NCBI GenBank assembly: GCA_027625915.1
Contig: JANTQA010000023.1
Span: 20,460,001-20,524,000, forward strand
DNA: 64,000 nt
Direction of reading: 5' to 3'
DNA from: Anaeramoeba flamelloides
Lineage: Eukaryota > Metamonada > Anaeramoebidae
Below are positions 1 to 12,299 of this stretch, piece after piece; positions within the stretch are counted from its first letter, which is position 1; each line of letters begins with the position of its first letter. The translations under genes and the position numbers were made by a program. Below the pieces are notes generated by a model. The model worked only from the letters and a program-made list of their open reading frames with translations, was not told where the DNA came from and did no database searches.

Positions 1-225
1 ATTTTGTTGAGTATTAAGTTGATTTGTAAAATCAATAGATTTTCATTAGGTTTTTTTTACTTTTTAAAATAAAATAAAAACCATCAAAAACTCTATTACA
101 CTTCACAAACAAAATAGAAAACCTCAAGAAAACCACTGTTAGGTATTTTTTTTATAATTATTAAGACATTAAAAAAAAATAATCACACGACCACAATATA
201 TGACGCTTGACGACACGGCTGTTTA
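1..225. repeat. Degraded hairpin-module cluster
   Basis: Contains weakened versions of the modules seen at 14.9-16.2, 20.3-21.1, 23.7 and 31.1-31.6 kb: the AAATCAATAGATTTTC arm, the TTAGGTTTTTTTTAC arm, the AGAAAACCTCAAGAAAACC arm and the GACGCTTGACGACAC segment. Order matches the other clusters but arms are diverged and partly lost, so this is an old copy. It may extend left of the window. Confidence 0.6.
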
Positions 226-451
226 TTTATTATTGTTATTATACCTAATAATTTTATAATATTATTGACCTTTCCTTCCAGAACTATTTCCTATTAAGTT
301 TTCTCTGAATTGGTTAAGATTTATGTTTAGTAGTTTTAGACTTTCCACTTTCCAACTAAAATTTTCATCGTCTTTTGTATATATTTTAAATTTTTTGATG
401 TTCAAAACCAAGAATTTTTAATTTCTTTACGAGTTTAAATATTCTTTTATA

Positions 452-647
452 TGGTCAGTTCCACTATTAAAACACAAACTTCAAACGAAAATTAAAACAC
501 AATAAAAATCTCAAATTAAGGCACAAAATTCAGATTATATTAAAAAAATTTGTAAAAAAAAATTCCAAATTTTGTGCCTTAATTTGAGATTTTTTTGTGC
601 CTTAAATTTTGTAGAAAGTTTGAATATTAAATTTGAAACTCGCGATT
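452..647. mobile_element. Hairpin MITE, mariner-like family 1, copy a
   Basis: About 196 nt that fold end to end: left end GTCAGTTCCACTATTAAAAC, right end the diverged complement. The central AAATCTCAAATTAAGGCAC pairs with GTGCCTTAATTTGAGATTT. Same element as the copies at 13519, 41982, 47211 and 60814. Ends are eroded, so the TA duplication is not clear here. Confidence 0.65.
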
Positions 648-2753
648 AGATAAAATTTATATAAAAAAAAAAAGAATTTTACAAATTGAATAAGCATATT
701 ATTTGATAGAGCTTTATTATTATTATCAAAATTAAATGTGAATTGTTTAAGAAAACAAAAATTCTTTGTGAATTTGAAAAATTGTGTACATTAGGTATTT
801 TCCGAAAAATTGAGATATTTTTATTTACATTTTATAAAAAAAATATCTTTTTGATTGTAACTATTCACTAATTGATAATAAATAATTAAAAATAGTACTA
901 TTTTTGATGAAAAGAAATGCACTAGCAATTTCAATAAAAAACTGGAAATAAAGTAATGTCCACAGAAGATTTTTTTTAATAATAATATATATTTTTAAAT
1001 TTAATTCTATTTGAAAAATTTTTTTAAAATTAAACAAGTTATGGAAATGAAATTTTACAATTTATAGGAAAATAATAAATAGAGATTTTTACATTTGATA
1101 AATATCAGAAAAAATCAAGATCAGAATAATTCCATATCTTTTATTTAGGTGATTGTTATACTAACAAACGAATTGAATAATTATCAAGAACAAATAAATT
1201 TTTTTTAATGATTGTATATTTAATTAGCTTTTTGTGATTGAGTTTAAAAACAATATTTTTAAATTAATTTGAACAACTTTTTTGGAAATGGCTTAAAAGT
1301 TACTCTTGATAATTTACTTGTGAATAGTAACCTTTTTTTTTTTGATTAAACAAGTGTTTCAACCACTACTCTTGTTATAATATATTTTTGGGCCGTATAT
1401 TTATCAAGAAATTTGTAAAAGTATAGATTAGCAAAAATAAAAAAAGTAAAAAGTGATGAATTTTCCCTTCCAAAAGATCCCTTTTTACACTTTTGGTTTA
1501 AGGGGGTAGTATTTTTAAACAATATAATTTACTCTTTTTAAGATCTTTGAAATTTTTTTTAATTTATGTTTGGACTTATGAATCGATGTGTTGGCCTGAT
1601 TTAAACAATTTTTTATTTTATGTATATTTTTTGAAATCCTAAAAGTCACGTATTTCCAATATAAAACGGAAGAAAAGTAATGAATATTATTTTCATTAAA
1701 AATTAAGTTAATTCTTGAAAATTGGAAAACATATTTTATGATATGTGTTGGAAATTCTTGATTTTAAATAAAAAAAAAAATATTTTGTTTTTATTTTTAA
1801 TTAATTATTATATCAAGACAAATATCAGCCAATAAAATTAATAAAGGTACGGGAGATCAAATAAATGAAAATTTGATAGAATTGTAAGAAAACTTATTCA
1901 AAGAAATTTAGATCTTTTCAGCAAAACTAAAAATATTCTAAAAAGTCTAAAAAAAATTGATTTTTAAATTTTCGAAAATTTCCCAAGAATTTGCGATTTT
2001 GTAAAAAAAATTTTGAACAAATTATTTGGCTTTACAACAGAATCCCAATGACAATTTAAATCATTTTCTAAAAAAAAAAAATGTTTTTGAATTTTGAGAG
2101 GAGAAAATTAACTAATTCCCAAATATCTCTAAGAATATTATATTTTGAAAAATTGAATTTTATCTTTGAACAAAAACACAATTTATAAGTAAAAAAGGAA
2201 ACAACTTTAAATCTTTTAATTGAACAATCAGTTTTTAAAAAAATATAATTATTTTCAAAAATGTCAAATAAATCAATTTTTCGGTTAACTAAAAAAATTA
2301 TCTCCAAAAAGAAAAAAATTCTTTTAGTAATATTCCTGGCAACAATGACTTGGTATTTGTAGAATAATGATGTGAATAGATATTGACAAGGTTAAAACTT
2401 TTTATAATGTAAGAAATAAAATAATTTTAAAAGTTTTCTTTTTCATAAAAACTAAAAAAAATTGATCTCACTTAAAAAAATATTGATTTTAGGTTTCTTA
2501 GAAGATCAGGATCTTTTAAGAACCTTCCTTCAAAAGAATTTAAAATTAGAGAATATCACTAATAAAATATTTTGTAATTTTGTTTGATTTTTCACCTATA
2601 TAATAATGATTTCTTAAATTGTTTCTTGGTTTTGACTCAATTTGTAATCTTTAAGATTTGTGATGAGATTTCCATTCAAGTCTCTTGATTAAATACTAAT
2701 TTTTTTCTATTAAAATCTTTTTTTCTTGCTTCTTTTGTAGTTAAGTTCTAAAT
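648..2753. other. AT-rich intergenic DNA
   Basis: No reading frame with protein-like composition, no spliced exon and no clear repeat ends were found. Long A and T runs dominate. The 79-codon open frame at 2068-2307 (minus) is Phe/Ile/Lys/Asn-only in character and is taken as chance. Confidence 0.5.
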
Positions 2754-2755
2754 TA

Positions 2756-3209
2756 CAGTTATCAAAATATTATTGTACCAACAAGAATAATCCGTGTTTC
2801 AAAAAATAATCAGTAAATTTGTGTTCTTCTTGATTCATTGTAAAACCCAATTCACAACCAACTGTATACCGAGGTTCAAATAAATTAAGATGGTAAACTA
2901 CTTGATATTTATAGTAAATTTTAAATGAAGAAGGCAATTTGTTGAAAATTTTTTTTTTTTTTTTTTTTTTTTGTCAAAATTACCAATTAAATTCACTCTT
3001 TTTTATTTTATAAATTTTCGAATTTGATCCTTCATTTTTCGAATTTCTATTTAAATCAAAGAACTTTAAGAAATCAATACCAGAAATAATTTTAGTATAT
3101 TGTGAGTTTCTTTGATCGATTGTTGTATAGTTTTCTATTATATAAAAATCACACTTTTTAATTATAAGTACAAATTAAAATTTTAGGCACACTATTATTT
3201 TGGCAACAG
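2756..3209. mobile_element. Tc1/mariner-type element remnant, ~454 bp
   Basis: Flanked by TA at 2754-2755 and 3210-3211. The left end CAGTTATCAAAATATTATTG matches the complement of the right end, CTGTTGCCAAAATAATAG. A related element lies at 9714-10191, sharing the ATCCGTGTTTCAAAA and TTGATCCTTCATTTTT segments. On the minus strand a short open stretch near 2770-2880 reads as protein-like sequence (for example RYTVGCELGFTMNQEEH) but no transposase motif is recognisable. The TA duplication and CAG-type ends support the Tc1/mariner superfamily. A roughly 20-nt T run lies inside. Confidence 0.55.
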
Positions 3210-3211
3210 TA

Positions 3212-4560
3212 CTTGAATTAGTAACCTATCAAACTTCTGATTTTTAAAAGGCACGCTCAATTAAGAAAAGTTTCACTATAACTAAAATTTTACTACTCTT
3301 CCAAAATCTAAAATATTGAGAAAAAAATTTACCTTCCAATACCCAAAACTAGTTCAAAAAAATACACAAAACTCAACAATTTAATTCCACAAATCAATTT
3401 TCAACTGTTTTTCCTTTTAAAATTGCTGACTTTGGTGTTATCTTTAGATAATTTAATCTCCTTTTTTTTAACAAAAGTCGATTTAAAATTTTTGTTCGAC
3501 TTTTGAGATGATTTACTTCACTTGATTTATAAAAATTATTGGAGAGTGGTTATTCATTTTCAATTAATGATCTCTTGAAGTTATTCATTAAAAAATGATT
3601 AGAGTACAAAAAGGTTTTGCTTGTCATCAAAGTAGATTAGTTTTTTACTCTTTCTCCCATTTTTTCTCTTGATAAGTTAAAGTTTGGAATTTTGTTTTTG
3701 GAGAAAAAAAGAATCAAGTGGAAAAATTTACAACTATCTTTATGAATCCCATTAAGGTTTAATTGGTCACCACTCTACAGCCGTCTGTTAGATACCAAAA
3801 ATTCCTTACTTGTTAATTATTTGTTTTTACTGATATTTAGTTCTGAAAAGAAATAAAGAATATTTTTCAGCTTGCTTTTTTATTACACATAGAGTTTATT
3901 GTTAAAGATTTAAATTTGAGTCGCTCTTTATTTGTATCAAGTCTTGTTCTCGAAGTCAATAGAGCACTTTTTGGTTAAACAAAGAGTCTGAAATGAAAAC
4001 TTGGATTTCTGAATTGCAAAAAGAAAATCTGATCAAATTTTTTTTTCCATTAAATTCCATAATTTGAAATAATTTTTCCAAAATATTCTCCTCATGAAAT
4101 TGATTCTGAAATGCTAAATTCATGAACGGAAATTCTATTTCCTTGACTTTCGGTTAAAATTCCTCTATTGACTCAAAGAAAAAGCGTCAAATCCACTAAT
4201 TTGAAGAAAAAAATATTATTAGAAATCGTTTTGTGAACAGCCTATTGTAAACTATAAAGTTGATTTACAATTGAACAGAAGTGAATTAGAATTAAATTTG
4301 TCAATATTTTTTAATTTGAGAGAAAAAAGTAAATTAAAATTTTTACCATTAAATCAAATCACTAGAGTTAAAAGTAAAAGGATAAAAATAATTGTTCTTA
4401 GTTTGGAAATCACGGGAAAAGTAATTTACTATTAAAATCGAACATTTGGTTTGGAAAATTTGATTTTCCAGTAAAAAATCTTTTGATGAGAATAAGTAAG
4501 AAAAAAAATAAAAATACTGAATTTTAAGTGCAAAGAAATTCGAAAAAGGAAATTTTGCAA
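3212..4560. other. AT-rich intergenic DNA
   Basis: No gene or repeat boundary that I can support. Some mixed-composition patches (for example around 3760-3800 and 4130-4200) suggest decayed transposon or gene sequence but give no readable protein. Confidence 0.4.
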
Positions 4561-4639
4561 AATTTTTAAGAACTAATTGCCAGAAAGTTTTTTAGGTCCA
4601 ACAAAAACACCAAACATAAAATGATCAAAATGAACTTCT

Positions 4640-4910
4640 ATTGAATTACAAAAAGGTTCTGTGTCCAATGAATTTGAATGATTTTTCAATTGAAGAAAGC
4701 AATTTACTTTTGTTCTCAAAATGTAATTGTCTTTGTCATTTAGGATTTATTTTTCACTTTCTTCTACGGACGAAAAGAGTCAAACCAATCCACGCCTTGG
4801 TATCTATGGTAAAATTCTGTCTCTTGAACATTTCTGAATTTCTCTTTTTTCAATTGTTTTTGCAAAATATGCAATTGTCTCCAGCAAATATCCGAAAAGT
4901 CCATTAAACA
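4640..4910 (-). pseudogene. Possible piggyBac-type transposase fossil
   Basis: On the minus strand 4907 to 4765 reads as 47 codons without a stop, containing FYHRYQGVDWFDSFRP. This resembles the Y-N-x-Y-M-x-G-V-D-x-x-D block near the C-terminus of piggyBac (DDE_Tnp_1_7) transposases. The frame is lost just downstream. The patch is clearly richer in G+C than its surroundings. Three TTAA-flanked MITEs in this window (20079, 47410, 59291) fit a piggyBac-like mobiliser, since piggyBac duplicates TTAA. The match is one short motif by eye, so the family is tentative; another DDE family with a similar block is possible. Confidence 0.3.
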
Positions 4911-6639
4911 AGATTCGCTTCATACACCAAATTCAACAGAAAAGTGAATAAAATTCATTAGTTATTTGTGTTCCCGTGACGTTCTGTTGGTTTTTTGTAA
5001 TATTATGATTGTTTTCGAACATCAATTGGTTTTTTTTTTATTCCTCACTTTGCCAAAATAGTTCAAGTATGAGGGAATCTTTGGATTTTTGAGAAGATTC
5101 TATTTTTAGGATAAGAACCGATTGCTTCAAAAAACTAGATTATTGCTTTGTGAATCTTTTTTTGTAAAAGTATTTGTTTTCTATGATAACATTTGTCAGC
5201 TAACTGAAGTGTTTGATTTTTTCTCATGATGGAATTATAATCATTTAGTCCTCGAAAACTCTTTGTTTTATTTTTTGCAAAAAATCGTTAGTCGACAAAA
5301 GGAATTTTTTTAAAATAAAGCTATATCTTAATTAAAAGATAGTTTTGTCTATTTCTACCCTTCCTTTTTTTGTTACTTTCATAATTTTTGGAAATTTAAA
5401 TAATTGCGTTGTATATAATTATGAGAATTTGCTTTTGCTAAAAGAAATTTTAATAACTCATCTAAAAACTAATTTCAGATAAAGTTGTGAGTTGAAAAAA
5501 TAATTAATTTCTGTGATTTTGCAAGCCTTTAGGTAAAAAAAAAAATCTTCAAGTAAATAAAATTACAAATCCACAAAAAAATTTTACAGATCCTTAATTG
5601 CAAAACATTCTAAAAATCTGACTATGATAATTCAAAACTTTCTTTTAATGCTATATTTACAAAAAATAAATATTGTTTTGATAAAGTTTTATTCGATTTT
5701 CTCATTTTGGAATATTTCAAAATTTCAACATATTTCTAAATTTATATCCAAACAAAAATTATTTTTGTTAAAAGAACAAAGAAATCTTATTGTCTGTTTA
5801 AGGAAGTGGATAAAATTCAATTTCGATTTAAAACCTCAAAGTTTTGAAATAGCTCTGTATCAAAAAACCACTTAATTTAAAAAAAAAATGCAATAATTAA
5901 TTTAAAACTTGAAAAAAATTATAATTTATTTATTCAATGAGAATGTTGGAATCAAATTTTTTCTCTTTGATGAATAAAATAATATGAGTAAAAAAAACCA
6001 AACAATCAACAAAAAGGACTTTTAAAATACCTTTTTTCATACTGGAAAATTCAACTTATAATCTATAGTAATACTTTGTAATTTGAATTTTTTTAACCAG
6101 CTAATTAAGAGTCCAATCTACATTATTTTAGTAGGTTAGTAACAACACCGAGACTAAATGAATTTATAGACTTTCATTATTATTACACAATTTTTATAAA
6201 GATTTTACAACAAATAAAATTAATCCAAATAAATATTTCGAACACAAATTAAATAGTAGTATCGAAAAAAATACCTGACATAAAAATAATCCCTGACTCG
6301 ATTTTTAATTGTTGAGATGGAGGAAAAAAATATTACCTCCTCTTTTCAATTTTAAGATATTTCATAAATATTTGTGTATAAAAATAAAGATCAATTTTTA
6401 CTGATCTTCAAGTGTAAACTATTTGCTTTATTTTTTTTTGAATTTTTAAAATAAGACTTTCGATTCAAAATGTTTGTTCATACACAAACTCTTGAAAATT
6501 ACAAAAAGTGAGATTTCATAAAAATAAAACTGTTTTGAAAATTTTTGATTTTCTGTTTTGAGATCATTAAAATCCAAAAACCCAAACAAAAAGGATTCAG
6601 ATTTTTTTTGAACTGAAAATTTAATTCGGGAAAAAGAAA
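4911..6639. other. Decayed sequence, no intact gene
   Basis: Mixed AT-rich DNA. The open frame at 5624-5875 (plus, 83 codons) is rich in Phe, Ile, Lys and Leu and I do not accept it as a gene. Patches near 5040-5320 have higher G+C and may belong to the same transposon fossil as 4640-4910, but no motif was readable. Confidence 0.4.
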
Positions 6640-7042
6640 TTCTTTAAAAATATATATCCTTTCGAAAAATTGAAGACGGAGTTAGTTTGTCAAGATTTAA
6701 TGGTACCATTGAGAATATAATTAGCCAATTATTTTTGGGAAAAAAAAAGAAATAAGAGTTACTATTCCCTTCCAGAAAATTGGCAAATACAAAATTTTTT
6801 CGCATATTATGAAATTTTTTTTCAACAAAAAAATATAGTTCTGAATAATCAAAAATTTTGAGTAGTCTACCTGATCCAACATAATGGGACATTTGTGACT
6901 CTGTTGGGAATTTTTTCAAAATAATGAAAATACAAAATCACCTAGATTTGGTATTTACGGGAGTATTTCGGTTTTGGCAATATTTGGAGCAAGTTTTGAT
7001 TGCCAAAAAACGTTTACTTTTTGCAACTAATTTTTGTGACAT
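6640..7042 (-). pseudogene. Possible small spliced gene or gene remnant
   Basis: An ATG at 7042 (minus) opens a 33-codon stretch that includes KTCSKYCQNRNTPVNTKS and reaches a possible donor (AG|GTGATT) at 6941. A possible acceptor (CAACAGAG) near 6899 continues in phase to HKCPIMLDQ, which would give a Cys-rich, perhaps metal-binding, segment. The implied intron is only about 40 nt, shorter than the well-supported ones in this window. A separate 91-codon open frame covers 6644-6919 in another frame. Local G+C is higher than in the neighbouring intergenic DNA. It would be divergent from the gene at 7383. I do not recognise it. Confidence 0.25.
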
Positions 7043-7382
7043 TACAAATTACAGTTTGTGTTTTGTTAATTCAACATGGACTGAATTCAAATTCTGATTT
7101 GATTGTATAATTTGGTATTATTTTTGAAGATAGTTAAAAGAGAAAATCTTCTTCTTTTTTTTTTTATTTTAAACAATGTCACAAAAAATATGAAATTCTT
7201 TCAAACGATAAAGTCTTGACGAAAGCGGAGTGAATGCTCAATAATTTCAAATCTTTTTTAGATCAAGAAAAAGCATTATTATATAAAAATTCGATTTAAA
7301 AAAGAAAATCTCGATGAAACTAATCATTAATTTTTCATAATTAATTTTTTTAATATTTACTTGTAAAATAATATTATACCAT

Positions 7383-8552
7383 ATGAAACTCTTATTTATC
7401 TTTTTCTTGCTGTTCACTATTGCCTTGACTGATGGCATCTCATTAGGACCAACCCCAGCCATGCCATCCGAATCCTCAAACATCACAGTCATCAGTAAAT
7501 TAACACTGAGTTACCCAGAAGAAATTGCAGTTGATCCCACACAAACCTTTTACTTGACCGGAACCGCTGACGGATATGTCTACAAAGTATTGCTTGATAC
7601 CAACGAAGTCAGCGTTCTTTTGACACCCAAAGATTTCAATCCCGAATACTTTACCGATTTCACAGACGAAGAAGTTGCTGAATATTGTAATGGAAACCAA
7701 AGCCTAACACACATTCTTGAACCTGTTTGTGGACGTGTTCTTGGAATCAAATTCTATGCAAGTGGCAATAAAGTTTACATTGTCAATTCATATTTCGGAA
7801 TCTACGAATACAAATTCAGAAACAACAAATTTAAAAGTATTTTCGAACAAACTGGTGTTTTCTTAAATGATGTTTACAGAATTGGAGACAAGTTCTATTA
7901 TACCAACACCCATACAAGCGTGCAAAGATATGCAGTTATTAGCGTTGTCTTAGATCCAAGCCCAATTGGACAAGGAACCTTCAATGTTTTTGATATGGAT
8001 ACAAAAGAACACACAACACTCATTGATGGTTTATTCTTTTCCAATGGTATCACACTCTCTTCAGACAAGAAATTCTTCTATATCTCAGAAACAGACGGTG
8101 CTAGAATTGTCAAATACGAAATTGCCACAGGTGAAACCTCATACCTCGTTCAAGACCTTCCTGTTCTCACTGATAACATCTATCTTGAAAAATCTGAAGA
8201 ATGTGAAGAAAGAGAAGACAACGATGAAGATTGTACAAACGACGGTACACTTCTTGCACCAGGTTACTACAGAGTCGAAGGTCTCGATGATGTATTAAGA
8301 GACTTTACAGCAATGGCTGAATTCCTTACCCAAGATTTCTATACAGTTGTCGTCCCTACTTTCAAAAGCTGGATCAAAGCAGTTGGAACAATCTGTGAAA
8401 TTGACGAAGCTACAGGTGAAATCACAAAGGTTATCTTCTCAAGCGACTTCAAATTCTTACTCGCTGCCTCCGCTCACAAACTCTCTGATAACGAATACAT
8501 TACTGGATCTGTCTTTTACCCAGCAGCCTTCCGTTTCATCGTAAACGAATAA
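7383..8552 (+). CDS. Secreted strictosidine-synthase/APMAP-like beta-propeller protein
   Basis: Encodes 389 residues in one exon. Residues 1-17 (MKLLFIFFLLFTIALTD) form a signal peptide, so the protein enters the secretory pathway. The rest matches the six-bladed beta-propeller family of strictosidine synthase, APMAP and SMP-30-like hydrolases. Visible family blocks are VCGRVLGIKFY followed by VYIVNSYFGIYEY (family: CGRPLG...VADAYFGL), then the Str_synth core FSNGITLSSDKKFFYISETD with ARIVKYEI, and DLPVLTDNIYL (family: GFPDNI). An acidic Cys-containing insert (EECEEREDNDEDC) follows. Most plant-type enzymes of this fold are not true strictosidine synthases; arylesterase or lactonase-like chemistry is the usual inference, and the substrate is unknown. 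Codon use is less AT-biased than in the other genes, which may indicate strong expression. Start: the first in-frame ATG, directly before the signal peptide. Confidence 0.9.
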   Translation: MKLLFIFFLLFTIALTDGISLGPTPAMPSESSNITVISKLTLSYPEEIAVDPTQTFYLTGTADGYVYKVLLDTNEVSVLLTPKDFNPEYFTDFTDEEVAEYCNGNQSLTHILEPVCGRVLGIKFYASGNKVYIVNSYFGIYEYKFRNNKFKSIFEQTGVFLNDVYRIGDKFYYTNTHTSVQRYAVISVVLDPSPIGQGTFNVFDMDTKEHTTLIDGLFFSNGITLSSDKKFFYISETDGARIVKYEIATGETSYLVQDLPVLTDNIYLEKSEECEEREDNDEDCTNDGTLLAPGYYRVEGLDDVLRDFTAMAEFLTQDFYTVVVPTFKSWIKAVGTICEIDEATGEITKVIFSSDFKFLLAASAHKLSDNEYITGSVFYPAAFRFIVNE

Positions 8553-9616
8553 ATTTATTCTTGATCTTTAATAATTAGTTTTTTTTGATCTTTTTTGATC
8601 TTTTATATTTTTTGATCTTTTAATATTTTTGGATTTTTTCAAAATATTCAAACAATATCATAGATTTTATTTTTTTTTTACGTTACTTATATTTATTCAT
8701 TTTTAAAAAACAGTTCTTGACAATTACTAAGATCTTTTTTAGTAAAATAAAATTAAAAAAAAAAAATTATTTTTTCATTTTATTCTTTTTTGTTGAATAC
8801 CAGCTTTGCCTGATAAATATTTTTTAGTTTTTAATTTGAAAAAAATTTAGATTGATGATTGAAATTGTTTTGAGATTTTAATAATCTCTCTTATTGTATT
8901 AAAGGGTCAATTTAGTGAAAAGTATATTTGAAACTTTTAAACTTCTTTTTTGAGCATGCTTAATAAGATGATAAGTTTATTTCCTTCTGATCAATGCACA
9001 AATTACTTTTTTGCCAAAGATAAAATCCATCAAAAATACAAAAACAGTAAAAAAAAAAAAAAGTAAAATTAACCAAAAAAATATTCTGGTAAAGTATTGA
9101 AAAAAATACCTGACTCGAAAATAAATCCCTGAGGAGATATTTTAATTGTGAATATTAGGAAAATTGATGTGTAATTGTAAATATTGAAAATCAAACCCTT
9201 TTTATAAATAACCAAAGTTTTTTATGAATCTTCTGTAATAAACCAACCGAAAGTTCATCAAAGTAGGGTGCCTAGAGATTACTCTAGTTATAGTTTGATA
9301 GCCTAAAGTAGATCAACTTTTTACCAAAAAATAATAGAGTTTTGTAAGGTTTGCTCGAGTTTGGAAAATGATGATTTTTTTTCTTGTTTTTTGATTAATT
9401 GAATAGTGCCTTGATCAAGTGTAATTTCATTAATAATCTTTCTAATAAGTGGGTGAGTTAGAATTTTAAAAAGCTTAATTCTTTAAACAAGTATTTGATT
9501 TTAAATAAAGGAAATTATACAACAATTTCCCTTAAATTGACAATTAACAATATTGACAATTATTTTTTCCAATGCTTTTTCATAACATCGAGATTTTTGG
9601 ATGGGATAAAATAGTA
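8553..9616. other. AT-rich intergenic DNA
   Basis: Begins with three or four imperfect repeats of TTTTTTGATCTTTT just after the stop codon at 8552, then featureless AT-rich DNA. The short segment GGGTGCCTAGAGATTACTC near 9266 resembles the link sequence found next to hairpin clusters (15838, 23655) but stands alone. The 63-codon frame at 9501-9692 (minus) overlaps a MITE end and is rejected. Confidence 0.45.
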
Positions 9617-10294
9617 CAGTCCGTTCCACTTTTAATTTACATGCCTTGACAATAATTAAGAAACAAACAAAAAATCTCAAATTAAGAAACAAAATTCAGA
9701 TTCTAGGATTATACAGTGATCAAAATAATGTGTGCACAAAGACTATTATCCGTGTTTCAAAATATTATCCGTGCTTTTTTTTTCTTCTTGTACCAAGGTA
9801 ACATCCAATCTAATACCAAATAGTATACCTAAGTTCAAATCAATTTTGAAAGTATTGGTCTGTTTATTTTCAGTAAAATTTAAATTGTTCAAGCAAATAG
9901 TTGAAAATTTTCCATAATAATCTCAATTTTTTTGAATTTTTTTGTTTTTTTGATGAGTAAAATTTTCTCACAAATTTACTCTATTTTTTGAGATAAATTT
10001 TTCAATTTGATCCTTCATTTTTAGAATTTCTTTTTAAATAATAGAACTTTAAGAAACCAATACCATATTTATTTATGGTTTACTATCAGTTTCTTTCATT
10101 GGTTCGTGTTTAGGTCTTCTATAACAAAAAAACAGGCTTTTTATTTTAAGACACGCATAAAATTTTTTTGCAAGCTTTATTTTGACTACAGTAATTGTTG
10201 TAAAAAAAAATTTCCAAAAATTTATACCTTAATTTAATTTTTTCTGTGTCTTATATTTCATTGAAAGTTTGTATCTTAAATGTGGAACTGACTG
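9617..10294. mobile_element. Hairpin MITE family 1, copy b, split by a nested element
   Basis: The left half is 9617-9711 (CAGTCCGTTCCACTTTTAAT) and the right half is about 10194-10294 (ending GTGGAACTGACTG), flanked by TA at 9615-9616 and 10295-10296. The two halves are complementary, as in intact copies, but are separated by a different TA-flanked element. The MITE must therefore be older than the insertion. Confidence 0.65.
9714..10191. mobile_element. Tc1/mariner-type element nested in a MITE, 478 bp
   Basis: Flanked by TA at 9712-9713 and 10192-10193. The left end CAGTGATCAAAATAATG resembles the complement of the right end, CTGTAGTCAAAATAAAGC. Its interior (ATTATCCGTGTTTCAAAATA, TTGATCCTTCATTTTT, AACTTTAAGAAACCAATACCA) matches the element at 2756-3209, so both belong to one short non-autonomous family. 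No transposase frame is readable. Confidence 0.6.
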
Positions 10295-10504
10295 TATATA
10301 AATTAAATTTATTTTATCAAGCACATTCAGATATCAAAACTATAAACACCGTATTAATAATAAAAAAATATTAAAACTAAAATTAAACTTCGGTTATATA
10401 GATATATAGACTATCTATTACTGGAAAACAGAACTGAACAACTCTATAAATGATTCTAAGAACAAAAAATATTTTTAATAAAAAAAAAAAGAAAGAGAAA
10501 ATAC

Positions 10505-10740
10505 TCACTGTTCATTCCACAACTTTTCAAAGAGATTTAAGGTATAAAAAAAATCTCAAATTATGATACATTTTTGATTTTTTTTTACAATATTTCTATT
10601 AATACACTCGTTTAAATATGAATATTGTGGAAAATAGAATTTTTATACTTGCTTCTAATTTGAATTATGTCCCTTAATTTTTAATTGTTTCAAAATTAAA
10701 TTTTGTTCAAACTTCGTGTCTTAAAAGTGGAGCTGAATAT
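10505..10740. mobile_element. Degenerate family-1 MITE copy
   Basis: Left part GTTCATTCCACAACTTTTC ... AAATCTCAAATTATGATAC and right part CGTGTCTTAAAAGTGGAGCTGA keep the order of family-1 MITEs but with many changes and an extra central segment. The oldest-looking copy in the window. Confidence 0.4.
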
Positions 10741-12299
10741 GACTTAAATCATTGTTTTACGTACTAAAAATGTGAAACAGTGGGAAATATATTCTTAAAA
10801 AAACACTGTAAAATAATATACGAATAGAAAAACTGGACTATTATCAAGTCAATACATGTAAAGGTAAAAATTATCCCAAGGGGTAAGAAAACTTAAAATT
10901 AAAATGATATCTTGAAAATTAGTCAAATTTCTGACAACTTTTATGGAAAAAAACATATATATACTGGAAAAAATCAACAAATTTATATAAACTGTCTTTC
11001 TTCTTAAATGTTTTTTATATGCATAATGACAAAGAAAATTATTCAACTTTATTCGATCTTTCTACTAATATTTTTTATTAATATGTTTTTAAATTATTAA
11101 AAATTATTAACTTTATTTCTATTTTATAGATTTAGTTTTATTTACAATATATGAAAAAAATAATTTATAAAAATAATCATATTGTTAATTATCTAATTTA
11201 TTTAATAGATCAGATTTTTTCTCAGCTAATCTAAATTTCTATACATACAAAGAAGGTGCTATTTTTCAACTTTGAAGTATGATAATTGATTATTCAACAT
11301 TTAAATTTGTTTCAAAATATAATTGTTTTAAAATTTTTGAATTGTTTAAGAATATGAGAAATATTTTTAATTAATGGGATCGACTTAAAAAATTATTTTA
11401 CTGAAAAATAATTTTTAAAAATATTTGAAATCATCAAGTTATAATTCGAGCGTTCAATAAAACAAACTTCATTTTTAGATTCCCCCTTCGGAGGAGCTAA
11501 TCCTTCACACAAAAAAAAAAAAATTAAAAAAAAATGATAAAAAAAAAAGTCAGTATAAAATTACAAAGTTAACTTTTTCTATAATTACAAAAATTGAAAA
11601 GAAAAAATATGATAATTGAGATTATCCCTTCTGATAAATTAATGAAAATGGGGAAAAAAGACCAAAACTGGTTTTTTAATTTTGAAACTTAACGAAAAAG
11701 AAAAAGTAAAATCAATTAATAGATAGAAAAAAAAAAATCAAAAGGATAATCCATTATATTATTTTCAATCCTACCTACCTAGCCAATCTTAAAATCTTCT
11801 TGGTTATCAACATTCCAAGTTGTTGTTTTGGAGATCTCAAGAATAGTCAATTTTTTTCAACAATTTTTAATAATAAATTAATCTTAGAAAAACCCAGACC
11901 AAAAGAGGGCATTGAAAAACTATAATTGTGTTAATTCTCCCCTTTTGACTTTAATTCTTTATTTTTTTATCCAAGTTTAAACATCTTTGTTACAATATAG
12001 TGGAAACTTTCAACTGTGAAATTTAGCAAATTTTACTTTAATTTAGAAGTTCATTTTCAATTATTATTTTTTTTTTTTGATAAGTTAATTATTTAAGATA
12101 TATCTATTAATAAAATGTAATTGCAATTAAAAATTGAAAATTCAGATTTGAGAAAACAATAAAATAAAAAGGCCATAATGACCTTTTAACTTTTTTTTAT
12201 CAGAGATTTTCTTAAATCTTTTTCAATCAAAGTGGACAAGTTTTCTTGAAGAAATAGAAATATTCTGTGGGATTAATAAAGTATTCTACTCAAAATATA
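10741..12299. other. AT-rich intergenic DNA
   Basis: No supported gene. Patches of mixed composition at 11770-11940 include TTCTTGAGATCTCCAAAAC (complement), similar to segments near 16800, 47945 and 60215, which points to another faint dispersed repeat. The rest is homopolymer-rich. Confidence 0.4.
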
